From the NCBI GenBank assembly GCA_027459505.1, contig DAIDIE010000022.1, positions 62,001 to 126,000 of the forward strand: a stretch of DNA of 64,000 nt. The letters run 5' to 3'. This document shows, piece after piece, positions 35,156 through 43,733 of this stretch (its first letter is position 1; each line of letters starts with the position of its first letter). The position numbers and the translations under genes are program-made. Origin of the DNA: Acidobacteriota bacterium. Lineage in GTDB: Bacteria; Acidobacteriota; Terriglobia; Terriglobales; SCQP01. The notes under the pieces are model-generated. The model made no database searches and was not told where the DNA came from. It was given only the letters and a program-made list of their open reading frames with translations.

Positions 35156-36358
35156 ATGAAGATTGTGATTGCTGGCGGGCGTGGGCACATCGGGACGATG
35201 CTGGCAGTGCATTGGACGAGAGCCGGGCATGAGGTGATTGTATTGACGCGCTCGACGGCTCACCCTGCGCGGGAGTCCGCACCCCTCCCGAAGCATGGCG
35301 CGAACTTGGAGCTGCACGTCGACAGGAGCGAGCCACCGAGTCCTCCCTGCGGGAGGAGAACGCAGGTGGAGGACCGCGAAATTCCGAAGGGCGGCTCCCT
35401 CGCGGGGGAGAGGAGCCCGGCATCGGCGGCTTCACGTTCTCACTGGAGAACGTCCCAGCGACCAACGGGAGCGGGCGGCCTGAAGGAGACGAGGCCGTGC
35501 CTCTGGCGGGAGCGGCAATGGGACGGCGCGACTCCCGGCCCCTGGGTGGAAGCCTTTGAGGGCGCCGATGTCTGCGTCAACCTTGCCGGCCGCTCCGTCG
35601 ATTGCCGTTACAACGCGGCGAACCGCAAGGAGATTATCGACTCACGCGTTCGCAGCACCGCGGTATTGAACCAGGTCTTCAGCGGAATGATGGCGCCTCC
35701 ACGGGTCTGGCTGAATGCCAGCACCGCAACCATCTACAGTCATTCACTGACACGCGATATGGATGAGGCGAGCGGCGAGATCGCTGTTGCCGACCCGCGG
35801 CTGCCGGATACCTGGAACTTTTCGACGGGCGTGGCGCGTGCCTGGGAGGAGGCGCTGTTTGCTCCTTGTCTGTCGCGCACCCGCAAGGTGGCGCTGCGTA
35901 CCTCGTTGTTTTTCAGCCCGCAGCGGGGCAGCGTGTTCGAAGTTTTCTCACGGCTGGTGCGTCTGGGTTTGGGCGGCGCGCAGGGGAACGGAAAACAGTA
36001 CGTCAGTTGGATTCACGAATCCGACTACGCGCGAGCCCTGGACCTGCTCATTGCTCGGGAAGACATCAGCGGCCCGGTGAATGTGACTGCGCCGCATCCG
36101 TTGCCCAACCGGGAGTTCATGCGGCTGCTCCGCAAGGCCTGGGGCATGCCGCTGGGAATACCTGCGCCCGCCTGGGTTATCGAAAGCGCGGCCTTGTTAC
36201 TGCGCACGGAATCGGAACTGGTGCTGAAGAGCCGCCGGGTCGTTCCGCAACGTCTGCAGCAGGCGGGTTTTCAATTCGAGTACCCGGATTGGGAGGCCGC
36301 CGCCGCCGACTTGGTGCGGCGCTGGCGGGACAAGGTGATGGAGCAGCCCCGTGAATAG
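35156..36358 (+). CDS. NAD(P)-dependent epimerase (YfcH/TIGR01777 type) with in-frame R1 insertion
   Basis: The 400-residue product is an SDR of the YfcH class: Rossmann GGRGHIG at residues 7-13, VCVNLAGRSVDCRYNAANRKEIIDSRVRST in the middle, STATIYSHS, and the C-terminal DUF1731-like region (LKSRRVVPQRLQQAGFQFEYPDW). Family members are about 300 residues. The excess is explained by R1 copy F, which encodes residues 57-116 in frame, between the Rossmann opening and the WRERQWDG strand. Whether the protein still folds is unknown. It ends a probable operon with the tetR gene. Confidence 0.85.
   Translation: MKIVIAGGRGHIGTMLAVHWTRAGHEVIVLTRSTAHPARESAPLPKHGANLELHVDRSEPPSPPCGRRTQVEDREIPKGGSLAGERSPASAASRSHWRTSQRPTGAGGLKETRPCLWRERQWDGATPGPWVEAFEGADVCVNLAGRSVDCRYNAANRKEIIDSRVRSTAVLNQVFSGMMAPPRVWLNASTATIYSHSLTRDMDEASGEIAVADPRLPDTWNFSTGVARAWEEALFAPCLSRTRKVALRTSLFFSPQRGSVFEVFSRLVRLGLGGAQGNGKQYVSWIHESDYARALDLLIAREDISGPVNVTAPHPLPNREFMRLLRKAWGMPLGIPAPAWVIESAALLLRTESELVLKSRRVVPQRLQQAGFQFEYPDWEAAAADLVRRWRDKVMEQPRE
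35325..35502 (+). repeat. R1 repeat copy F, 178 bp, inside the epimerase gene
   Basis: This intact R1 copy lies wholly within the epimerase ORF and introduces no stop codon in the reading frame. Since 178 is not a multiple of three, flanking bases must have been gained or lost for the frame to stay open. Confidence 0.9.
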
Positions 36359-36408
36359 CAAGCACTAGCTTCTATGAATCAGAAGACGAAACAGTCGAGC
36401 GCCATAGA

Positions 36409-36675
36409 GCGGCACGGCCGCTTTTAAGTTCACCCGCTTCGGTGTCCGGCCCCCGGCTGAAGCTCACGAATGGCGGCCGCGCCCTAGGCTTCACGTTCTC
36501 ACTGGAGAAAGTGCCAGCGACCCAACGGAAAGCAATGCCAGCGGGCGGCTCAGGAGACGAGGCCGTGCCTGCTCGTCGCCAGCCGTGCGGCACCCAATTG
36601 ACAACCCCGAACCTTTGCTACTACTTCGGCCTGCGATGACGAGCTCGAAATGAGTTCGACTCGGCCGTGGCTCGT
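36409..36675 (-). repeat. Full-length R2 repeat in reverse orientation, interrupted by an R1 fragment
   Basis: Read on the minus strand this is R2: the 5' part (ACGAGCCACGGCCGAGTCGAA) at 36675 leftward, the central GCTGGCGAC stretch, then GTGAGCTTCAGCCGG and the 3' end AAAAGCGGCCGTGCCGC at 36409. It is the only R2 copy in this orientation. An R1 fragment (36487-36570) splits its centre. Confidence 0.78.
36487..36570 (+). repeat. R1 repeat, 3' half fragment (type II)
   Basis: This fragment starts at GGCTTCACGTTCTC, keeps the main hairpin with one mismatch, and carries the type II 3' end (CCCAACGGAAAGCAATGCC) also found in copy C. It is nested in the reverse R2 copy. Confidence 0.8.
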
Positions 36676-37019
36676 TATGCGTCGCAAATGGCCACTTGAT
36701 TCCGAGATAATGCAGCGAGGGGTGACCGGCGCATCTTTTCTTTCTCGCGTGAACTAGGCTAGACTCAGGTTGCCAGCAGTTGAACTGGTTTCATTCTTTT
36801 CCTTGCCGAGAGCCAGTTTTTAGGTGCGCGAAACCAGTTCTTACGGCCACTTTTTGCCGTGAGCGCCCCATCTCGATACCGGGCTGCCGCAATCCCTTCC
36901 TGGCAGAGCACGCCTGGAATCAGCGAGCTGTGCGCCAGCCTGCTTTCGCCCTTTCTTTTGCCCACGTCGGGTCATATCTGGTCGCCAATTTTCCGCTGTC
37001 CAACTAAGGAGAAATCCGC
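36676..37019 (+). promoter_or_regulatory. Leader region of hppA with an inverted repeat
   Basis: No gene is supported here. An exact 11-bp inverted repeat, GAACTGGTTTC at 36782-36792 and GAAACCAGTTC at 36830-36840, lies upstream of hppA. Two short ORFs in opposite frames lack ribosome-binding sites. AAGGAGA lies just before the hppA ATG. The region may be a structured 5' leader. Confidence 0.5.
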
Positions 37020-39296
37020 ATGAATGCGCCTGCCATTGTATTGTCGCCGGCGGCGATGGCCGCCGGCGTCCTCCAGGCTGTCACACCGGCATCCTCACCT
37101 GGTCAAGAGAGCCACGGCTCGATGTGGCTGGGAGTAGCACTGCTAATCAGCGTGCTATCACTGGCCGTCGCCGCCTGTTTTGCCTTTTGGGTTCTCAAGG
37201 CGGACACCGGAACCGCCGCCATGCGCGTCATCTCTGACGCTATCCGGGAAGGCGCGGAGGGGTTCTTGAATCGCCAGTACCGCACCATCGCGGTGCTGAG
37301 CCTGGTGCTGGCGGCGCTCATCTTTATTGGCTACCACGCCTCACCGGTTAACCAGCCGCTGGCGGTGAAGACTGTCATCTCATTTTTGTTTGGCGCGTTT
37401 TGTTCTGGGCTGGCGGGCTATACCGGCATGTATGTATCGATCCGGACAAACATCCGCACCGCCAGCGCCGCGCGCACTAGTCTGAACCGCGCCCTGCAGA
37501 TTGCCTTGCGCGGTGGCGCGGTCACCGGGCTTGTGGTGGTAGCGCTTTCATTGCTGGGCGTGGGGGGATTGTTTTACCTCTACCACGGGTTACAGAACCC
37601 GCTGCAGGTTCCTTACCAGGTTGTCGGCTTCGGCTTCGGCGCGAGCTTTGTGGCGCTCTTCGCGCAGCTCGGCGGCGGCATTTACACCAAGGGCGCTGAC
37701 GTGGGCGCCGATCTGGTGGGCAAGGTGGAGGCCGGCATTCCGGAAGACGATCCGCGCAATGCCGCGGTGATTGCCGATCTGGTGGGAGATAACGTGGGCG
37801 ACTGCGCCGGCCGTGGCGCCGATCTGTTTGAGTCTACCGCCGCCGAGAACGTGGGTGCGATGATCCTGGGCATCACGCTCTTTCCGATCTTCGGCATCAA
37901 GGGCATTCTGTTCCCGCTGGTGGCGCGCGCATTTGGCCTGATTGCCTCCATGCTCGGCGTCTTGGTGGTGCGCACGCGCGAGGATCAGGATCCCATGCAG
38001 GCGCTCAACCGCGGCTACTACCTGACCACGGTGCTGGCCATTGTGGGCTTTTGGATCGCGGTGAAAGAACTGCTGATGAACAACATGTGGTTTTTCGCCG
38101 CGGGCGTGGTCGGCATTCTGACGGCGTTTGCCTTCGTCTACATCACGCAGTACTACACCGAAGACCGCTTCCGTCCGGTGCGTAGCATTGCGCTGGCCTC
38201 ACAGACCGGTGCCGCCACCAATATCATCAGCGGCCTGGCGGTAGGGTTGGAAACGCCAGCCCTGCCAGTGGTTGTGATCGGAGGAGCGATTCTGCTGGCG
38301 TATTGGTTTGGGGTGCAGGGTATTCACCAGGTGGCGGCAGTGACCGGCGCGCACGTGAGCGATTACGGCGCCGGTATCTACGGCACCGCGATCGCTACCA
38401 TGGGCATGCTTTCCACCGCGGCTTACATTCTGGCGATGGATACTTTTGGGCCGATCACCGACAACGCCGGCGGCGTAATTGAAATGTCGGGACAGCCGGA
38501 TGAGGTGCGCGCCAAGACGGACCGGCTCGATGCGGTGGGCAACACCACCAAGGCGCTGACCAAGGGCTATGCCATCGGCAGCGCCGCGCTCGCGGCCTTT
38601 TTACTCTTCTCGGCGTATATGGACGAAGTCAGCTCGCTGGTAAACAAGGGCAATGTGGCCGGCGGTGGCGCCTTTGTCTTTGACCGCGTCAACCTTGCCA
38701 GCGTGCCGGTGTTTGTCGGCGCCATGCTGGGCGGCATGTTGGTCTTTTTATTTAGCTCCCTCGCCATCAAGGCGGTCGGCAAGGCGGCGCAAAGCGTTAT
38801 CGGGGAGGTTCGGCGCCAATTCAAGGCCGATCCCGGCATTATGGCGGGAACCAGCAAGCCCGATTACCGGCAGTGCGTCGACATCGTAACCCGTGCCTCG
38901 CTGCGGGCGATGGTGGCGCCCGGCCTGCTGGCGGTGGGGTTGCCCATTGCGGTTGGGTTGGTCTTCCGCTATTTCCGCGGCTATAGCCTGACCGCCGGAC
39001 CGGGACCAAACCTGGTCGGCGCGGAGGCGGTTGCCGCACTGCTGATGGTGGGAACCATTACCGGCATTCTGGTCGCAACGTTCATGAACAACGGCGGCGG
39101 CGCCTGGGACAATGCCAAGAAGTACATTGAAACCGGGATGTACGGCGGCAAGCGCTCGGAGGCGCACAAGGCCGCGGTGGTGGGCGATACAGTCGGCGAT
39201 CCATTCAAGGACACGGCGGGTCCATCGCTGCACGTGCTGATCAAGTTGCTGTCGACCATCACGCTGGTGATGGCGCCGCTGTTTTTGCTGCGCTAA
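37020..39296 (+). CDS. hppA: Membrane-bound H+-translocating pyrophosphatase
   Basis: The 758-residue product has about 16 membrane helices and the family signatures YTKGADVGADLVGKVEAGIPEDDPRNAAVIADLVGDNVGDCAGRGADLFES and EMSGQPDEVRAKTDRLDAVGNTTKALTKGYAIGSAAL, with the C-terminal HKAAVVGDTVGDPFKDTAGPSL. Lys511 and Thr514 in GNTTKALTKG are the marks of the K+-independent type, which pumps protons on hydrolysing pyrophosphate. AAGGAGA lies upstream of the ATG. A GC-rich hairpin follows the stop. Confidence 0.95.
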   Translation: MNAPAIVLSPAAMAAGVLQAVTPASSPGQESHGSMWLGVALLISVLSLAVAACFAFWVLKADTGTAAMRVISDAIREGAEGFLNRQYRTIAVLSLVLAALIFIGYHASPVNQPLAVKTVISFLFGAFCSGLAGYTGMYVSIRTNIRTASAARTSLNRALQIALRGGAVTGLVVVALSLLGVGGLFYLYHGLQNPLQVPYQVVGFGFGASFVALFAQLGGGIYTKGADVGADLVGKVEAGIPEDDPRNAAVIADLVGDNVGDCAGRGADLFESTAAENVGAMILGITLFPIFGIKGILFPLVARAFGLIASMLGVLVVRTREDQDPMQALNRGYYLTTVLAIVGFWIAVKELLMNNMWFFAAGVVGILTAFAFVYITQYYTEDRFRPVRSIALASQTGAATNIISGLAVGLETPALPVVVIGGAILLAYWFGVQGIHQVAAVTGAHVSDYGAGIYGTAIATMGMLSTAAYILAMDTFGPITDNAGGVIEMSGQPDEVRAKTDRLDAVGNTTKALTKGYAIGSAALAAFLLFSAYMDEVSSLVNKGNVAGGGAFVFDRVNLASVPVFVGAMLGGMLVFLFSSLAIKAVGKAAQSVIGEVRRQFKADPGIMAGTSKPDYRQCVDIVTRASLRAMVAPGLLAVGLPIAVGLVFRYFRGYSLTAGPGPNLVGAEAVAALLMVGTITGILVATFMNNGGGAWDNAKKYIETGMYGGKRSEAHKAAVVGDTVGDPFKDTAGPSLHVLIKLLSTITLVMAPLFLLR

Positions 39297-39327
39297 GCCG
39301 GCGGGGCTCGCGCTCCGAACACTCATC

Positions 39328-39361
39328 GGCCGGACCGCTTGCAGACCGCACCGGTCCGGCC
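39328..39361 (+). terminator. Hairpin downstream of hppA
   Basis: GGCCGGACCG at 39328-39337 pairs exactly with CGGTCCGGCC at 39352-39361. There is no T-tract. It starts 31 bases after the hppA stop. Confidence 0.6.
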
Positions 39362-39540
39362 CTCATCCATCCGGGCAGGCGACCCTATGGCTGCTTTGTC
39401 CCGCTCAAATTGGAATATAGGCTGGCGCGCCCCCCGGCGCCTCGCTGTGCGTACCATGGTTCTGCCAGACGAGCCCGCGGTCTCACTGTTTCGAGGCAAC
39501 GGTGCGGACGCGCTCGCACTCCCTTCAGCGTGAGGTCCCC

Positions 39541-41691
39541 GTGCGATACGCATTCTCTTTGCCCTTGTTTCTCCGCCGGAATTCGCGCGTGATTTGCCGT
39601 TCCGCCGTGGTCGCGGCCGCAGTGGCAGGCGGGCTGATCGCCGCCGCGGTTCCTGGCGGGCGCGCACAGCAAAGGCCTGCGCAGGCTACGAAGAAGGCCG
39701 CTGCCGCTGGCGCCACCCTTCACGGCATTGAAACCGCCAACATGAATACGGCGGTGCGCCCCGGAGATAACTTCTTTTTGTACGCCAATGGGGGCTGGCT
39801 GGCGCGAACCCAGATCCCTCCGGATAAGCCCTCTTACAGCGTGTTCTCCCGGCTTGCGGACCGCAGCCGCAAGCAGGTGGCCAGCCTGATCAAACAATCC
39901 GCAAAGGCAAGCGCTCCAGAGGGTTCCGAAACGCGCAAGATTGCGGATGCCTACTCCGCGTTCATGAACGTACGGCGGATCGACGCGCAGGGCCTCGCGC
40001 CGCTGCAGCCGCAATTGCGGATGATTCACGCCATCCACAACAAGCACGAGCTGGCGCAGGTTTTGGGCAACGGCCTGCGGGCGGATGTGGACATCCTCAA
40101 TAACGACATCTTGTCCACACCAAACCTGTTTGGCATGTGGGTGGCGCCGGGCTTCAGCGATTCGGCGCATTACGCGCCGTACCTGCTGCAAGGTGGGCTG
40201 GAGATGCCCAGCCGGGAATACTACCTCGGGGCAAGCCGGCGCATGCAGCGGGTGCGCGCCCAATTCTTGCGGCATGTGGCCGCCATGCTGCGGCTTGCCG
40301 CAGTCCATCATCCGGAGCGGCGTGCGGTCCGCATTATGGCCCTGGAAACCGCAATTGCCAAAACGCATATCAGCGTGGCGCGGATTGAAGACATCGCGAA
40401 GGCCAACAATCCCTGGAAGCTGTCCGACTTTGCCCGCAACGCCCCGGGGCTGGACTGGCCGGCCTACTTCCAGGCCGCCGGACTTTCGCGGCAACCCGTG
40501 TTCATTGTGTGGACGCCTACCGCTTTGCGCGGCGAGGCGGCCCTGGTTGCTTCCACGCCTTTGGCGGCATGGAAGGACTGGCTGACCTACCATCTCCTGG
40601 AAGACTACGCGACCGTTCTGCCCCAGCCGCTCGAGCGGGAGCACTTCGCGTTCTTCGGAAAGGCGCTCAGCGGTCTGGTGCGTCAGCGGCCCCGCTGGGA
40701 GCGCGCGGTGGATTTCGTCAATGAGGCGCTGGGCGACGCGGTGGGAAAGCTGTATGCACGCAAATACTTTTCTCCCCAGGCCAAAGCCGAGGCGCAGGAC
40801 ATGGTGGCGCACCTGATCGCCGCCTACCGCGTCCGGCTGAACAAGCTGACCTGGCTGTCGCCTTCCACGCGCGCCGAGGCGCTGGCCAAACTCAATGCCC
40901 TCTACGTGGGCATCGGCTATCCGGAGGTATGGAAAGACTATTCCGGATTCGTGGTGAAGCCCGATGACGCGTTTGGGAATACATGGCGCTACCGGCTCTG
41001 GTATTACCGTTACAATCGCGCCCGCCTGGGACAGGCGGTCAACCGTCACGAGTGGTCGATGACGCCCCAGACGGTCAACGCGGTGAACCTGCCGCTGCAG
41101 AACGCTTTGAATTTTCCCGCCGCGATCCTGCAGCCTCCTTTCTTCGATCCCAAGCGCCCCGCGGCGGTGAACTACGGCGCGATTGGCTGCGTCATTGGCC
41201 ACGAGATCAGCCATACCTTTGACGAGGAGGGAAGTGCTTTTGACGCGCAAGGGCGCGTACGCAACTGGTGGACGCCGGCGGACCGCGCCCATTTTTCCGC
41301 CGCGGCGCAAAAGCTTGTGCGGCAGTATGACGCCTATCAGGTATTTCCCGGACTTCACGTCAATGGCAAGCAGACTATTGATGAGAACATCGCTGATCTG
41401 GGTGGAGTGGCCGCCGCCTACGACGCTTATCGCGCTTCACTGCACGGGAGGGCGGCGCCACGGCAGGACGGCTTCACCGGCACGCAGCAGTTTTTCATCG
41501 CCTTTGGCCAGAATTGGGCGGCAAAGATCCGTCCGGCAGCGCTTCGCCGGCAGGTGCTGACCGATCCGCACTCCCCGGCCGAGTTCCGCGCCGATACCGT
41601 GCGCAACTTTGCGGCATGGTACACAGCGTTCGGGGTGAAGTCCGGGCAAAAGCTCTACCTGCCGCCATCGCAACGCGTGCGGATTTGGTAG
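39541..41691 (+). CDS. M13 (neprilysin-like) zinc endopeptidase, secreted
   Basis: The 716-residue product has a signal peptide (MRYAFSLPLFLRRNSRVICRSAVVAAAVAGGLIAAAVPGGRAQ). It then has the M13 N-terminal domain (MNTAVRPGDNFFLYANGGWL) and the catalytic domain with HEISH at residues 554-558 and DENIADLGG downstream, which supplies the third zinc ligand Glu. The C-terminus ends PPSQRVRIW, as in many bacterial PepO-like members. I chose GTG at 39541 because GAGG lies shortly upstream and the signal peptide begins there. It likely cleaves short peptides outside the cytoplasm. Confidence 0.93.
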   Translation: MRYAFSLPLFLRRNSRVICRSAVVAAAVAGGLIAAAVPGGRAQQRPAQATKKAAAAGATLHGIETANMNTAVRPGDNFFLYANGGWLARTQIPPDKPSYSVFSRLADRSRKQVASLIKQSAKASAPEGSETRKIADAYSAFMNVRRIDAQGLAPLQPQLRMIHAIHNKHELAQVLGNGLRADVDILNNDILSTPNLFGMWVAPGFSDSAHYAPYLLQGGLEMPSREYYLGASRRMQRVRAQFLRHVAAMLRLAAVHHPERRAVRIMALETAIAKTHISVARIEDIAKANNPWKLSDFARNAPGLDWPAYFQAAGLSRQPVFIVWTPTALRGEAALVASTPLAAWKDWLTYHLLEDYATVLPQPLEREHFAFFGKALSGLVRQRPRWERAVDFVNEALGDAVGKLYARKYFSPQAKAEAQDMVAHLIAAYRVRLNKLTWLSPSTRAEALAKLNALYVGIGYPEVWKDYSGFVVKPDDAFGNTWRYRLWYYRYNRARLGQAVNRHEWSMTPQTVNAVNLPLQNALNFPAAILQPPFFDPKRPAAVNYGAIGCVIGHEISHTFDEEGSAFDAQGRVRNWWTPADRAHFSAAAQKLVRQYDAYQVFPGLHVNGKQTIDENIADLGGVAAAYDAYRASLHGRAAPRQDGFTGTQQFFIAFGQNWAAKIRPAALRRQVLTDPHSPAEFRADTVRNFAAWYTAFGVKSGQKLYLPPSQRVRIW

Positions 41692-41698
41692 GTTGATT

Positions 41699-41725
41699 CC
41701 CGCTCCGCCGGGTTGACGGAGCGGG
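41699..41725 (+). terminator. Hairpin after the M13 peptidase gene
   Basis: CCCGCTCCG at 41699-41707 pairs exactly with CGGAGCGGG at 41717-41725, eight bases after the stop codon. No T-tract follows. Confidence 0.6.
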
Positions 41726-41810
41726 AGAGTTCAAGGCGTGAACGTCTTCTGGGAGCGATATATCTGGGTGCCCCTCCCAAGGGCGGCACGGCCGACCGGG
41801 TGACGTGCCT

Positions 41811-42380
41811 TTAGGCGGCTTTGCGTTCGCGCTGTCGCTTTTTTTCTTCGGCGAAGACGCGAATCATTTCGCGGTTGAAGTTGGGGATGTCGTCCGGCTT
41901 GCGGCTGGAGACCCAGTTGCCGTCGACCACCACCGTTTCATCAACCCAGTGCGCGCCGGCGTTGCGGAAGTCATCCTGCAGGGTGGGCCAGCTTGTAACC
42001 GTGCGCCCCTGGGCCACGCCACTGGAGATCAGCAGCCATCCTCCGTGGCAGATCACCGCAACCGGCTTACTGTCGTTCACCAGCGCTTTGACCAAGCGCT
42101 GCGCCTCGGGATTGACGCGCAAGCTGTCTCCATTAATGACGCCTCCGGGCAGCAACAGGGCGTCAAAATCGTCGGGGGAGGCCGAGGCGAGGTCGACATC
42201 CGCCTGAAACGTATCCCCCACATCGTGGTGCTTCATTCCCTTCATCTGCTTTTGCGGGGAGACGATGGAGACGGTGGCGCCCGCTTCCCGCAGGGCGTCC
42301 CTGGGACCGGTGAGCTCTACTTGTTCAAAACGGTCACTCACCAAAGCGGCAACGCGGAATCCTTCCAAGGTTTGGGGCAT
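41811..42380 (-). CDS. PfpI/DJ-1 family protein (YhbO/YraA-like)
   Basis: The 189-residue product has the class I amidotransferase-like fold with VICHGGWLL (Cys111, His112), a conserved Glu near EQVELTGPRDAL, and LLLPGGVINGDSLR. This is the YhbO/YraA subgroup, linked to stress response and repair of glycated proteins or nucleotides in E. coli; the activity is still discussed. A longer ORF extends upstream through R2, but the ATG at 42380 with AGGAG nine bases upstream is the real start. Confidence 0.9.
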   Translation of the reverse strand: MPQTLEGFRVAALVSDRFEQVELTGPRDALREAGATVSIVSPQKQMKGMKHHDVGDTFQADVDLASASPDDFDALLLPGGVINGDSLRVNPEAQRLVKALVNDSKPVAVICHGGWLLISSGVAQGRTVTSWPTLQDDFRNAGAHWVDETVVVDGNWVSSRKPDDIPNFNREMIRVFAEEKKRQRERKAA

Positions 42381-42492
42381 AACTGGCGCTCCTTCCTGGC
42401 CCTTTTTCAATGTTGGGCGATGCCAGTTTGGATTCAGAAAGCGGGCCACAGGCCGCATGGAAATACTTGAAGGAAGTAATGTTCCAAACGCG

Positions 42493-42701
42493 ACGAGCCA
42501 GGGCCGAGTCGAACTGAATTCGAAGCCGAAATCGCACGCCGAACTGACACCAAAGGCCCGGGGTTGCCGTTGAGGTCCCCCACCGCTGGCGCCCGGTAAA
42601 GCCCGGCGTGAGCTTCGGCCCACCCCACGCCGCGCGGCGCGGGTTGAATGTCCGCTGGGGCCGCTCAATCGAAGTGGGTGGAACTAGAGCGGCCGTACCA
42701 C
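42493..42701 (+). repeat. Full-length uninterrupted R2 repeat
   Basis: This 209-base copy is the only uninterrupted long R2 and defines the order of its parts: ACGAGCCAGGGCCGAGTCGAA, then the hairpin region GAATTCGAAGCCGAAATC, CCCGGGGTTGCCGTT, CCGCTGGCG, GTGAGCTTCGGCC, a GC-rich palindrome CGCCGCGCGGCG, and the end GGTGGAACTAGAGCGGCCGT. It is more diverged than the 26 kb copy. Confidence 0.8.
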
Positions 42702-42733
42702 ATCGTTTTATTCGTCATTTCCGCGCAGATCGT

Positions 42734-43447
42734 TCACTGCGCCGGGCTGACACTGGAAGTTTCCCGCAGGGCATGGACGGTGAATGCCGTCCCGGCTGCA
42801 GCGAGTCCGACGGCGGCGTAGGAAAGCCAGCGGGTGGACAGGCCAGCCCCTGTGCTGCCCGTGGTAGCCGAGGGCAGCGGCTCATCGGCGGTGGAGAAGC
42901 TGAGTTGCAAGCCGGCGCCAGCGGGAACGCGCCAGCTTTGTCCTCCCGCCTCTAACCGGACCTGACCGGATTGCGTGCCCACTAACACATGTCTGTGGGT
43001 GACCAGCACCTGGTAATGCGCCAGTCCGGGTGCGTCGATTTCAAAACGTTTCGCCAGAACCCGTGTGGCTTTGCCGTAGATCCCCAGCCAGCCCCTTCGC
43101 AATAGCAGCACACGATCGTCTAAACGCACTTCGGTGCGATGCCCTACCGCGACCGCGCCACCTGCGCGCAAGAGCAGATCGGCCTCGCCATGGCCGGAGT
43201 CGAGCGTTTCGGCGGAGGTCATGACCAGCGGCAGACCGGTAACCCGCTCCGCCGCAATCCCCGGACTCCCCTTCGACCGCAACTCGGCCCCTGGCTGAAG
43301 CCGCACCAGAGCCACCGCGACGTTCGCGGAGCGCCGGGGACTCACGGCGAAGCCGCGGAGCAGCAAGAGCGCAGCCAAAAAGACAATGATGGCTTCAGTT
43401 TGGGCCAGGGCGGGATTGAACCCGCAATGACGGCGTTGCAGCTTCAT
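42734..43447 (-). CDS. FecR-like membrane protein
   Basis: The 237-residue product has an N-terminal membrane helix (AIIVFLAALLLLRGFAV). A beta-rich domain follows with the FecR pattern: LVMTSAETLDSGHGEADLLLRAGGAVAVGHRTEVRL, FEIDAPGLAHYQVLVTHRHVLVGTQSGQVRLEAGGQSWRVPAGAGL. A second helix lies near the C-terminus (YAAVGLAAAGTAF). FecR proteins often sense at the membrane or control sigma factors, but no sigma factor gene is nearby. A strong AGGAGG precedes the ATG at 43447. Confidence 0.7.
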   Translation of the reverse strand: MKLQRRHCGFNPALAQTEAIIVFLAALLLLRGFAVSPRRSANVAVALVRLQPGAELRSKGSPGIAAERVTGLPLVMTSAETLDSGHGEADLLLRAGGAVAVGHRTEVRLDDRVLLLRRGWLGIYGKATRVLAKRFEIDAPGLAHYQVLVTHRHVLVGTQSGQVRLEAGGQSWRVPAGAGLQLSFSTADEPLPSATTGSTGAGLSTRWLSYAAVGLAAAGTAFTVHALRETSSVSPAQ

Positions 43448-43733
43448 GTATTGAACCTCCTAAACTTCGGTTCTGCCGAGGCACGTTGCCTGGCAGAGCT
43501 GCGCTGGCGCGTTCGTCTTCCGCGGCAGCGCCGCTCGGTGCGCACTCTCCCGCGTTCCGGCTAGTTCTATCTCCATCGGGCGAACACCTGAGTCAGGACC
43601 AGTTGTTCCGCCCGCTTCCACCCAGTCTTTTGGACAGGTGAACTAACGCTATCGGTCGATCCATGCAACAACACCCCTTTTCTACTCTGGCCAGAACACA
43701 AGCCGTGGCTGCCCGGCCGCGGCGTTCTGAGGG

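Noticed and set aside
39385..41358. 657-residue minus-strand ORF
   Set aside because: It is antisense to the M13 peptidase gene with its HEISH motif, and its translation has no family features.
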